Assembly: GCA_029204225.1 (NCBI GenBank) | Contig: CM055108.1 | Span: forward strand, 14,351,744-14,415,743 | Reading direction: 5' to 3' | DNA: 64,000 nt | DNA from: Diphasiastrum complanatum | Lineage: Eukaryota > Streptophyta > Lycopodiopsida > Lycopodiales > Lycopodiaceae | In this document: in pieces, positions 1-9,600 of the stretch | Position numbering within the stretch: position 1 is the stretch's first letter | Layout of the letters: every line of letters starts with the position of its first letter | Translations under genes and position numbers: made by a program | Notes under the pieces: generated by a model | Seen by the model: the letters and a program-made list of their open reading frames with translations, nothing else | Database searches by the model: none | Told to the model about the DNA's origin: nothing

Positions 1-184
1 CATACCAGATGGGATGCGCTACCACCGAGCTATCCACCCTGTTTGATAGTTCTCTCTAGAGTGTGGATTGATAATCCAACACCTCCCCTCGAGCCACACT
101 TGGTTCAGGTCCTAGCTGCCACCTGCCCCACAACTTGGGCCACCTAACCACGACTTTGACACCATGAACTGTTAGGTCTAACTT

Positions 185-197
185 GGCTCTGATACCA
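185..197 (-). other. Primer-binding site of TRIM copy
   Basis: The minus strand reads TGGTATCAGAGCC, complementary to the 3' end of plant initiator Met-tRNA, immediately next to the LTR end. The same site recurs at 441-453. Confidence 0.8.
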
Positions 198-341
198 TGT
201 TAGAAATCCATAAATTATAATATGGATGGACAAACTAGAATTCGAACCCAGGACCTCCCTCATACCGGATGGGATGCTCTACCACTGAGCTATCCGCCCT
301 GTTTGATGGTTCTCTCTAGAGTGTGGATTGATATTCCAACA
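198..341 (-). repeat. TRIM LTR, second copy
   Basis: This 144-bp repeat starts and ends with the TG...CA dinucleotides of an LTR. It abuts the PBS at 185-197 on one side and the next internal segment on the other. It contains a tRNA-like sequence with both Pol III control boxes. It differs from the third copy by a few substitutions and a 2-bp gap. Confidence 0.75.
228..299 (-). ncRNA. tRNA-like module inside the TRIM LTR
   Basis: On the minus strand, 72 nt can be drawn as a cloverleaf. All seven acceptor pairs form if G-U is allowed (GGGCGGA with TTTGTCC). The D stem is GCTC/GAGC, and the five-pair T stem encloses the loop TTCGAAT. An A box (TAGCTCAGTGG, 282-292) and B box (GGTTCGAATTC, 238-248) match Pol III promoter consensus. 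The anticodon stem has a mismatch and position 33 is C instead of U, so this is probably not a working tRNA. A second copy lies at 484-555. Confidence 0.6.
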
Positions 342-453
342 CCCTCAAGCCACACTTGGTTGGGGTCCTAGCTGTCACCTACCCCACAACTTGGGCCACC
401 TAACCTTGGGTTTGACACCATGAACTGTTAGGTCTAACTTGGCTCTGATACCA

Positions 454-595
454 TGTTAGGAATCCATAAATCATAATATGGATGGAAAGACTAGGATTCG
501 AACCCAAGACCTCCCTCATACCGGATGGGATGCTCTACCACTGAGCTATCCACCCTGTTTAATAGTTCTCTCTAGTGTGGATTGATATTCCAACA
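454..595 (-). repeat. TRIM LTR, third copy
   Basis: This 142-bp copy abuts a PBS at 441-453. Its outer end at 595 directly touches sequence coding for the integrase tail of the neighbouring copia element, so the array probably inserted there or marks a rearrangement point. Confidence 0.75.
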
Positions 596-1480
596 GCAAC
601 AGAGGTAGGTTTATCATGACTGATAAATGTTTGAGGGATGAATCGATCAGGTTGTTGTCGTTGTCAAGTAGATCTTCGAGTTGCAGATTCCCGAGTAGAT
701 GAATCTCCTAGGTGTATGACAAGGATGTCTTCAAATTGTGGTCCAGGCCTATCGTAGGTCAAGGCCTATCGATGGTGAACGAAGTTGTTGGGACAAATTC
801 CTTAATTTGCTACTTTTGCTTAAAATCATAGAGCTTGTCACAACATCACGGCTGAATGATATCTGACTAGTTTCAACATCGTAGATGCGATATGCTTTAT
901 GTGATGTTGAGTAACCAATGAAAATATTTTTGCAGCTGATTGGGTCTAGTTTTTTTCTCAGATCAGATGGTATTTGGGCATAACAGAGGCATCCAAACAC
1001 ATGAAGGTGTTTAAGACTTGGTTTTTTATCATATTAGGCTTCAAACGGGGTCTTAGAGTCGACTACCTTTGGGCTTGAATAGTTTTGCATATAGTAGGCT
1101 GTAGATATTGCTTCAACCCAAAATTTCTTGGGTAACTGAGCATTGGACATTATGGATCATGCTACATCCAAAAGTATTCGATTCGTTCTTTCAGCTACTC
1201 CATTTTGTTGTGGAGTGTATTTGGCGGTGAATTGATGGTGCATGCCACATGAAGATAAGTAGTCCGCCATGTCGTCAAACATCTCTCCCCCAGAATCAGA
1301 CTGTAGGGTCTTGATCCTCTGACCAATTTGAGTCTCAGTAAACTGTTTGAATTTCTTGAAACAATTGAATGCCTCAAATTTGTTCTTGATGAATATAATT
1401 TTGGTGAATCTGGAGAGTTCATCATAAAGGTGATGAAATATAAAGCCTGGCCCAAAGAGGGCACTCTCGTAGGACCACAT
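596..1480 (-). pseudogene. Ty1/copia integrase, broken
   Basis: Two minus-strand frames (1157-1480 and 749-1000) read as copia integrase. The first holds the catalytic core, with a DELSRF segment, DSGGE (second acidic residue) and NGVAERTNR (catalytic Glu). The second is the C-terminal domain, with MFGCLCYAQIP and IFIGY. A Ser/Arg-rich linker ending in PPDRFIP-like sequence follows down to 596. Reverse transcriptase should come next, but the TRIM array starts there. The matching RT lies at 2400 on the opposite strand. Frameshifts separate the segments, so it is not functional. Confidence 0.85.
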
Positions 1481-1583
1481 AAATCACCATGGATTAATTC
1501 TAGAATAGACTCAGCCCTTTTGGCAATCCTTTGGGAAATATCGTCCTAAGTTGTTTCCCTAGTAAGCACATTTCACATATAGT

Positions 1584-2111
1584 CTAATTTCTTGTTGAGA
1601 CAACGTTAATTCTCATATAGTTGACCATACTATTATGATGCATATACAAGATAGACCTCATGTTTAAGTGCACTAATATTTGATGCCATACATGAGCATA
1701 TAAATTACTCATAAAAAGTGCATAATCATGACTCAAGATATATAAATTTCCTTCTCTGTGTGCAAAGAGGACCACATTCGAATTTTTGTCAAGAATGGTA
1801 CATCAACTAGAAGTAAACAAAGTGCTATAGCCTTGATCATTGATCTTGCTTATAAACAATAAATTATTTGTTAGTTCGGGTACGTAGAGTACATCGTCAA
1901 GTTGTCTAGTGATACCATATGGGAATTGAAGTCGAATAGAGCCTTGGCCTTCGACTTTGTGTGAGTTTGAGTCTCCAAAGAATATGTACTTTGATTCAGT
2001 TGTTGTGAGAATCCAGAATAGGTTCTTGCAAGGAGCCATGTACTGAGAAGCACCTGAATATAGATACCATTCATAGGCATCTCTACATGATTGATCGTGT
2101 ACCATCAGCAC
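1584..2111 (-). pseudogene. Ty1/copia protease and pre-integrase region, broken
   Basis: The 1803-2111 frame contains WYLYSGASQYMAP, the copia protease active-site region. The usual catalytic Asp of the DSGAS motif is Tyr here, so the protease is dead. A DDVLYVPEL segment follows, as is normal in this family. The 1584-1775 frame has the pre-integrase zinc region (WHQILVHLNM, where WH-x-RLGHLN is typical). Order and strand agree with the integrase at 596-1480 and the gag at 2163-2390. Confidence 0.8.
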
Positions 2112-2162
2112 CTTCGATTCTTCTTGGGAATTTCTGACAGAGTCAAATCCTCCTTCCTAGTG

Positions 2163-2390
2163 CTATTGCATCTTTTTCTTTGCTTCATTGTGCTTGAGAA
2201 TCCGACAGTCCTTGATGTTGTGATTGGTTCTCTTGAAATATTTGCAAAAGAGTTTGTTCTTGGCAGATTGTTGTCGACTGTGTTGTTGTTGTTGTGTTGA
2301 ATCTGTCTGCTCAGTCTTTGTCTTCTTGTCCTTGAAGTTCTTCTTCTTGGATTGTTGCTTATTAGAGTACAAGGCCATTTTTGTCAGATG
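2163..2390 (-). pseudogene. Ty1/copia gag zinc-knuckle fragment
   Basis: The minus-strand frame contains a Lys/Gln-rich stretch followed by CKYFKRTNHNIKDC, a gag zinc knuckle in which the second Cys is Phe. The N-terminal part of gag is missing. The frame runs on to 2432, but beyond about 2390 the sequence is better explained as RT on the plus strand, so an inversion breakpoint lies near 2375-2400. Confidence 0.7.
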
Positions 2391-2399
2391 GGTATACAA

Positions 2400-3545
2400 G
2401 CACGAACGATTCGACTGCAAGTGGATATACAAGAAAAAACTAAAATGACACTATTGGCCGCTACAAGGCAAGGCTTGTCGCAAAGGGCTACACGCAGAGA
2501 TATAGTGTCGACTATTTTGACACATATTCGCCCATGGTGAAGATGACAAGCATAAGGCTACTCCTTGCATACGCCACACAGTACAATCTAGAAATTTACC
2601 AGATTGACGTGAAAACAACCTTTCTCCATGGAGATCTAGAGGAGGAAATCTTCATGAAGCAACTTGAAGGCTATGAAGACCCTAACAACAGACAATATGT
2701 CTGTCGATTGCAGAGATGCGTCTACGGTCTAAAACAGGCATCAAGGGCCTAGTACAAAAAGCTTGATGGTCTTCTGAAGTCTCTAGACTTCAATCCTACT
2801 CAACCAGACTATAATGCCTAAATCAAAAGAGTAGGAAAGGATTTTGTGATACTGACCATTTTTGTGGATGATTCGCTGATGATAGGAAACTCCTTGATGC
2901 TGATCAAAGACACAAAGAGTCTGATTTATGAAAGCTACGAAATCACAGATCTTGGAAAAGCAACAAAATGCCTAGGGTTGGAGATTAGAAGAGATCGAAC
3001 AAATGGGAAAATGCACTTGAGTCAGTCAGAATATGCCAAAAAAGTGCTGAAGCAGTACCACATGATGGACTGCAAACAGAAAGCCACACCAATGATAGCT
3101 AGAGCCAAGCTCACGAAACAAGATTGCCCAAAAACAGAAGAGGAAGAAAAGAAGATGGCGGGAACCCTACCAGAACTTAATCGGGAGTCTGATGTTCTTG
3201 ACAATTTGTACCAGACCGGATTTGGCCTTCTCTGTTTACGCATTGAGCCAATTCTGTTCCAATCCTGGTCTAGCACATTGGCAAATGGCCAAACGAATCC
3301 TACAGTATCTGAAGGGTACCCAGAATATTGGATTAATCTACAAAGCTAGAAACGAGGAGAAAGGATTCGAGCTGCATCACTATAGTGATGCGAGCTGGGC
3401 AAGCTGCAAGGATAACAACAAGTCCATTACTGGAGGATGTACAATAGCGTGCAGAGCTACAATCAGCTGGATATGCAAAAAGCAAACCCTAGTAGCTCAA
3501 TCCTCTTGCGGCCACTCTTTACCAAGCAAAGAGAGGCAATTGGAT
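2400..3545 (+). pseudogene. Ty1/copia reverse transcriptase-RNase H, broken
   Basis: Plus-strand sequence reads as the copia RT core: CKWIYKKKL, then in a shifted frame RYKARLVAKGYTQ, the QIDVKTTFLHGDLEEEIF region, VYGLKQASRA, and FVDDSLMIG (the catalytic YVDD box, as FVDD). RNase H follows with TRPDLAFSV, a SDASWA site and the SITGG segment, ending around 3520. Frames change near 2445, 2750 and 3190. It is followed by a purine tract (3570-3578) and an LTR, as expected for the 3' end of the element. Confidence 0.85.
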
Positions 3546-3578
3546 TGAACGAACAAAGCTGCAAGGTTCAAGAGGGAG

Positions 3579-4318
3579 TGTCAGAAATGGTGAGCTCCTA
3601 CAACTTTGTCGCAGCACGAACAAGACACGAAGGTCGAACGAGAATAATTCGCGACAGTCAACGTGTCTTTGACACGAAGCACAAACGATTCACGAATCAA
3701 TCGCGAATCATAAACGCACCTCCAAGATCGCAAAACAAAAAGAATGAAACAAACGAAGAGAAATCCTGCCAGCTGGCAGCTCAACCAGGCTTCATGCCCA
3801 GCTGAAACGAATAGCAACAACAGAGACTAACTAACTAGTTGATTAGCGTTAACTGGTCTTGTGATTCTATGTTTAGCTATCTTGTGAACTCCACACAGTG
3901 GAGGTATAAATGATCCTCTCTAGATCATAACCCAAAAAGAAGAGAAAAAAGAAGAGAGATCGTGAATACAGAGAGAGACGTAGCGAATAGAGTAAGAAAG
4001 CAAATATACCATAGTTGTGCATGAAAGTATGCCAACGAGCAGAACATAGCGAAAGAGCAGAGTCATACTGCCAACGAGCGACACACTGACGATCTTGCTC
4101 TAAAACCAAACTAACAATATAGTCGCTCTATTTCGTGTATCTCTTGGCCTTGTGCTGTGTCTCTTGATTGCTAGAATAAAATATGTTATGTGATGCGTAG
4201 TTGAGTGTCTGGGATCCCGTAAGAGCTTCCGCACAAAAAGAAAATTCAAAGACAGAAAATTGTTCGTGAATCAGAATAGAGGACGAACACGACACAAGAA
4301 AGAAAAAGTTTTCGCAAC
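3579..4318 (+). repeat. Probable 3' LTR of the copia element
   Basis: The tract AAGAGGGAG at 3570-3578 is a polypurine tract directly before TGTCAGAAATGG, a plausible LTR start. A TATA-like GTATAAATG lies near 3903 and an AATAAA near 4174, consistent with U3, R and U5. The right end is uncertain; CGCAACA near 4318 is my best guess. No partner LTR was found in the window. Confidence 0.5.
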
Positions 4319-4329
4319 AATTTTCTTGT

Positions 4330-4934
4330 TGCTTGATGTAGATAAGATTTTTCTCCTTACTTCTTCTTGCAATAGACTTGTTGTCAACTTCTAGAGTGAT
4401 AGCGCAGGAGTATTGCTCAAAAGCAATACTAGATTGTTGTAGGAGGGAGGAATACTGGCAAGAAGAGACATAGTAGAATCTTCTTCCGAAATTGGCAAAC
4501 CTATTACAACTAATTGATTCAACAACTGCTTGAACTCATTCTATTAATCGCTGACTGGGGTACCTTCACTCATTTTGAGGGTAAGGACCTTCTTTCTCAG
4601 AAAGATACCAGTTGACACATCTGATGTTTCATAAATTCTTATCCCATGCTTCTTTCGAAGTGAAACAATTTGATACATGGGCTATATGAGTATCTTTCAG
4701 ATTAAAGGATACAATGGCAAGTGCTTTGCCATCCCTTGCCACCCATACGGGTAACAGTTCTGGTTCAAACGGTCTGGCTATTGAACCATTAACATATTCC
4801 CATAGCTCCTTTTTTATTAGTGTCATCCTCATATTGAATTTCCACATGTGGAAATCATCTTTGTTGAACTTATTGATCAATCGAATTTTTAAGGTTGATC
4901 CTTCCATGAAGATCGAAGAACAGAGATTGTACAC
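4330..4934 (-). pseudogene. Ty1/copia gag, N-terminal part
   Basis: The 4629-4934 frame begins as a copia gag (FHMWKFNMRMTLIKKELWEY, then KALAIVSFNLKD and SKEAWD), typical of the plant gag family called UBN2. A further gag segment continues in another frame toward 4380. It lies about 110 bp downstream, in minus orientation, of a PBS and LTR (5047-6042). The rest of gag-pol is absent, cut off near 4330 by the preceding LTR. Confidence 0.8.
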
Positions 4935-5046
4935 AAATCAATTATTAACTAGGTCTTAAAATATGGACCTATTTTGGTTCTTTTAATCTCAAGACTCTAG
5001 TGCATCCAAAATCATGGCTTTGATACCAATCTATTGGTTTTCTATT

Positions 5047-5058
5047 GCTCTAATACCA
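5047..5058 (-). other. Primer-binding site, copia family 2
   Basis: The minus strand reads TGGTATTAGAGC three bases after the LTR end CCCATCA. A second PBS-like TGGTATCAAAGCC lies about 35 bases further on (5016-5029), suggesting a small local duplication. Confidence 0.65.
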
Positions 5059-5061
5059 CTT

Positions 5062-6042
5062 TGATGGGAATGACATAGGGTTTCTCATGCCGCAACGGAA
5101 TAGGAGGCCGTCATCCCACCAAAGCAGCTCTATGTCACATATGCGCTCGCTGACGGAATGCAGTTCGTCTCTCATCATCTTGATTATGGTCATATAGGTC
5201 TGAATGTGCTCTCATTGGTCCATTCGGGCACTATTCGACTTTGACTTCAAGAACATGATCCTAGATGGATTTGATGTCTTTAACTACTCTTTCAATGCAT
5301 CCCAACCAAAAATGGACTTTATGGGTCCCACATAAGGTGCAAGATGTGAAAAATACTCCCACATAATGAGAGAGACCTCATGATCACTTTCCTCCTCTTA
5401 TTTGTGAAAAAATCAGATACAAAACATGCTTAATGGATCAATAGGATCTAGCGGTAAATTTGGTTGCACATTTAGTTCATCAACAATTAGAAAATCACGC
5501 ATCTAACATGCTAGAACATGGAAATGCATGCAAATCTCATTAAAATCACTATGAATAAATATAGTATTGTCCATGTATGTACAATAGTAGTAGTACACTA
5601 TCCTTCACATGTGTGAACTCAAGAACAACAAAAAAAATTACCATTCTACAAATTAAAAAATCAATATATCAAGAGGAGAAGAGCTAGAAGAAGACTATTA
5701 ATAAGATAGAAGATGAATGTTCTCCAAGTAAAGAGAAAAATCTTGAATAAGATTCTCTATGATGGTACACTTAGAATTTGTTTCGAACAGGAACACAGAT
5801 CATGCTACACAGTAACACAAACAGAAAACACTCTCCATAGCAAGCTCACATAGCAACTATATTTCTAAAAATTAAATTACACTGTAAATATAGTTTTTCA
5901 CTCAGGCAACCCATGCATGACCTAGGTTGCCGTTGGCGGGACGTGTGTCCCATCGACTTGCCTCGTGGCAAGGCCAACTGATCCTTATCGCGACTGATAG
6001 GACCCACAGTATAGTAGCACAATGATTCTACTTTAATTCTAA
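5062..6042 (-). repeat. LTR shared between RNase H and gag of copia family 2
   Basis: On the minus strand an RNase H gene (6642-6094) is followed by a purine tract (TTTAAGGGAGAG, about 6046-6058). This repeat-like block of about 980 bp comes next, then a PBS and a gag start. The distal end is CCCATCA; the proximal end, near TTAGAATTAAAG, has lost the canonical TG. With an RNase H on one side and a PBS on the other, it would be both the 3' LTR of one copy and the 5' LTR of the next. Confidence 0.55.
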
Positions 6043-6093
6043 CTCTCTCCCTTAAAGTCTACTTTTTATACAGTCATATACATAGCTTTAAAG

Positions 6094-6642
6094 TCAACAA
6101 ACTTTAAGTACATAAAGCTTTGATCTAAACTTATCAAACTTTTCTCCAACAAGTGGCTTAGTGAAAATATCAGCTAGTTGTTCTTCCGTACTACAATGAA
6201 CAACATTAATTTCACGACTCAACGGCCTCTCACGTATAAAGTGATACTGAATCTCAATGTGTTTGGTTCTCGCATGGAACACTGGATTCTTTGCTAGCTG
6301 AATGCCACTTTGACTATTGCTATGTAAAGTTGTGGGATTTTTTTGCTTCATGCCAACTTCTTCCAAGATTTGTCTCAACCATATAGCTTCATGTGCTGCA
6401 CTACACATTGTTTTATACTCTGCTTCTGTGGTGGATAGAGCAATTGTACTTTGCTTCTTACTATACCATGAAAAGCAACTGCCACAAAACTTGAATACAT
6501 ACCCCGTGGTGGATCTACAATCATCATAGTCACCTCCCCAATCTGCATCCACATAGCCACACAACTCAGGTAAACCCTCATGCTTCCTGTAAATCAAGCC
6601 ATAATCTGAAGTGCCTTTGCTAAAATTCAGACTTGCAAACAA
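6094..6642 (-). pseudogene. Ty1/copia RNase H, C-terminal part of pol
   Basis: An open frame of 182 residues covers copia RNase H: LCGYVDADWGGD (first acidic site), STTGYVF, LSTTEAEY (catalytic Glu) and KHIEIQYHFIRE. It ends with the conserved LADIFTKPL tail of Pol. The upstream RT is missing, with truncation at about 6645. The frame is open and all expected acidic residues are present, so this piece is younger or better preserved than its neighbours, though it cannot work alone. Confidence 0.88.
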
Positions 6643-6644
6643 GT

Positions 6645-9600
6645 TGCCTTACATAAAAATCCAGCCTTTGATATTCCAATTGCCTTTGAGACCGTTATAA
6701 AAAGGAATAGATTTGAACCCTCAAAATGTCCTTCCAAACAAACATGGGCCATAACTAGAGGCCATTTTGAGACAGAATTCAATGGAATGAATTGACACCA
6801 AGCTCATATTTGGAATTGGAAAAGGCCTTTCTTTGAATGTAGATGCGGTGATAAGTGCAAAAACAATTCTTCCGTTATTTGGTTTGAGCCTGTCGTTTGG
6901 TTCAAAATTATGGTTGTACCTCATCACTGCTTTTCAAAATAACGATTTCATGAAAGGGAAGTTATGTGAGATTATTAATAATATCTTTAATCACAATGCT
7001 TTTCCTGGGCTAATAATGTATGAATTATTGGATAATGAGGATTTTCTCTCAGTGAGCAGTTAACATTCCCTCTCATGGGTGCTAGTTCTCAGGATATGTT
7101 CTCACCACACATACAATTACGAGGCTATATTGTACTCCAAACTATAAACTAGAAAATTTCTTTGGAGACGTTGTTCAGGGTTTGGTTAAGGTTGCTTGAA
7201 TATAAATTTCATATGAATATGATACTATGCTTTTTTAGCTAGTTTTAGAAGCAGTTTCGTTTCAAATATAAATACGGGCTTTTGTCATTACGTTTTGATT
7301 CTATAACTGTTGTTAATCCATGGCAATAAATAGACTCGAACTTGCTGATTGCTATTCTTTGAAGGAAACGTCCACCATGACTTTCTCACAGAGGTCTCTC
7401 ACGACATCCATTTAGGTTAATGATGAAAAACCTTATTTGGGTGACTACTTTACAATAACAGGATTGTATTTACATGAATACTAGTATGTATGGACGATTG
7501 GTGACAAGACGGCGATAAATAATAGCAAAACGTTCTTATCCTACCTACATTTGGAAAATGATTAACGACCAATCTGATTTCAGTTTTTGATAAATGAAAC
7601 GATATACCTCACTTAATGAGACGACACATATGATTGTTTTTCAGTTGTTTCCTATTTAGATGGATTCAAATCAATGAAACAAGTTTGATAACCTGGACGC
7701 TCTTAATGCACATGGAGTTGTGCAAGAAATCATTGCACTCGTAGGGATTGGAACAACATGGATTTGCCATAGTCCTATTACAAGTGTTAGGGTAAAATGT
7801 TGGCCATGTTTAAGCGCACACAAGTATTGCTTTACCCTTAAGGCAAGATTAGTATTTAAAATGTATAAAATAGAGCGATAGTTGGCGGTCTCTTGGAAAA
7901 CATGGATATGCTCAAGGTTACGAAAATGGTGCATTACTTTAATTTCATAGATGTATATGGACAAATACCATTACACTGATCAGAATGGCAGAATGCCCTG
8001 ATACGGTAAGGATATGGTGTGGCCTATTGCTATTTATCACTTTAAGTAGGGAAAATTGGACTGCATTATTTCGTCAAATACTTTAAGTTGTTAAGTTGAT
8101 AAACTTATTTTGTACATGGATAACAATTGACATTCAGGGTTGATACCTGTCTTCCTCACTATGCTAACTTGCGCATTTTTATGTGGTGGGATGGTTGCAG
8201 GTACTAGCTCAATGTCTTGAAATGCTTTATGGTGCTTTTTGAGTACTATATGCTTTTCAACTATGTTTTACCTTGTTGGTCTATGAATAAAGGTTTCAAA
8301 AGGTTTGGTCTTGCTTAAGCAAGATCAACTTTGTTTCGTTAATCTCTCCTAGCCACTGAGCCTCTCATTTTTCACATGTTGAGGCTACATTTCTCACTTG
8401 GTCTTCCTCAACTATTTGTTGACGAATTTATTTGACACAAATCCTCGACTTCCCTTACCACTGAGGAAAATATTCACTGTTTAGATTGTTTGGATCTTTC
8501 CTTAACTTTGGAAAGGTTGATCTTTTCGTCCTCTCTCAAGATGGTCCTCTCGCTTGTTGTTATGTCAACTTGCTTCTTCATGGTATTATCTTGGTAAGCT
8601 CTCAATGTGTTATACGGATATTTGCAATGCCAAATGGATGTTCAAAGCTTGTGAGAATGTTGGATAATTTTCCTATTCCTTTATGTTTATTGCAATTAAG
8701 GAATCTAATTTCAATTTTCCTGGTTCAAGGTGGAACACCAACAACCCTCCATCTAGCTAGAAAGCCAATTTTTTTTCATAAAACCCAGATCAAGCCTGCC
8801 AAGTTCAAAATTTGGTCCTTTAAAATTCTTCAACAATCTCTAAACATTCACTCCAAATACAAAGGTAATGTGAGAAATTTCAACTACTTTATTCATATTT
8901 TGGTTAATTGTCAATATTAGGCCAATATGCATTTTCGACTTAGAGATAAACTTTATGAAAATTATTTTAGTCTAAGTTCATTTGAATTAACACTTTTACA
9001 AAGTGTGAAAAAGTTAGAAGGTCGAGTTTGGAAGATTCAAATTTGAATGTTTGGTTCATTGAATCTAGTCCATGGTGGAACTACGTGCTTCTTCTAATTG
9101 GCTAACCTAGATTCTAAGTCTTGGTTTCTTTGATTAGTTTCAAGAAGCTGCTTATTAGTGGCTGGAATTTGTTGGTATAAAAGTTCAAAAGCTCATTGGA
9201 TGAGTTTAATAGATCAAATGTTGGGTTTTCATTGGTTTGATCCATTGGGGTTGCCTGTGTGTTTTCCTATTATGCAAATACAACAACAAGTGCTCAAATG
9301 AGAATGATAGAGATGCTTCATTTCTTACATCCAATGCAAATAAAAACATTTACTTATACTCATTCAATCTTATTGTTTGTAAGCTCAATTCAAGCCTAGT
9401 GTGTTCTAGCACTAGTCAAATGGGCGAACCTAGACTTCAAGAATTGAGAGAGATATTGAAGTTTCTCTCTATTGTAGTGCTGTTCTTTTGTGCTCAACTG
9501 AATAGTGAAGGAGTTTGGAAGTGTTTAGATCATTTGCAATGAGAATTTCCTTCACTGGCATTGTATTCAAAAATCTTTGGTGAAGATTCTATTCCTCTGT

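Larger units (their letters stand above)
1..595 (-). mobile_element. Tandem TRIM-type miniature LTR retroelement with tRNA-like LTRs
   Basis: Three LTRs (1-81 partial, 198-341, 454-595) separate two internal segments of about 115 bp (82-197, 342-453). Read on the minus strand, each LTR begins TGTTGGA and ends TTAACA-like CTAACA. Each is followed at once by TGGTATCAGAGCC, the usual primer-binding site for initiator Met-tRNA. The first internal segment ends in a purine tract (CGAGGGGAGG) directly before the next LTR. LTR of about 143 bp, PBS, short non-coding interior and polypurine tract together define a TRIM. The repeat period is about 256-260 bp. There is no coding capacity, so copying would depend on another element. 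The left end is cut by the window edge, so no target duplication can be checked. A tRNA-derived SINE array is the alternative, but the TG...CA ends, PBS and PPT argue against it. Confidence 0.8.

Noticed and set aside
228-299. Functional tRNA gene on the minus strand
   Set aside because: The anticodon arm is mismatched, U33 is missing and the sequence repeats as part of an LTR, so I call it tRNA-like only.
8486-8920. 144-residue plus-strand frame
   Set aside because: No motif, AT-rich, and it ends at an old repeat; probably chance.
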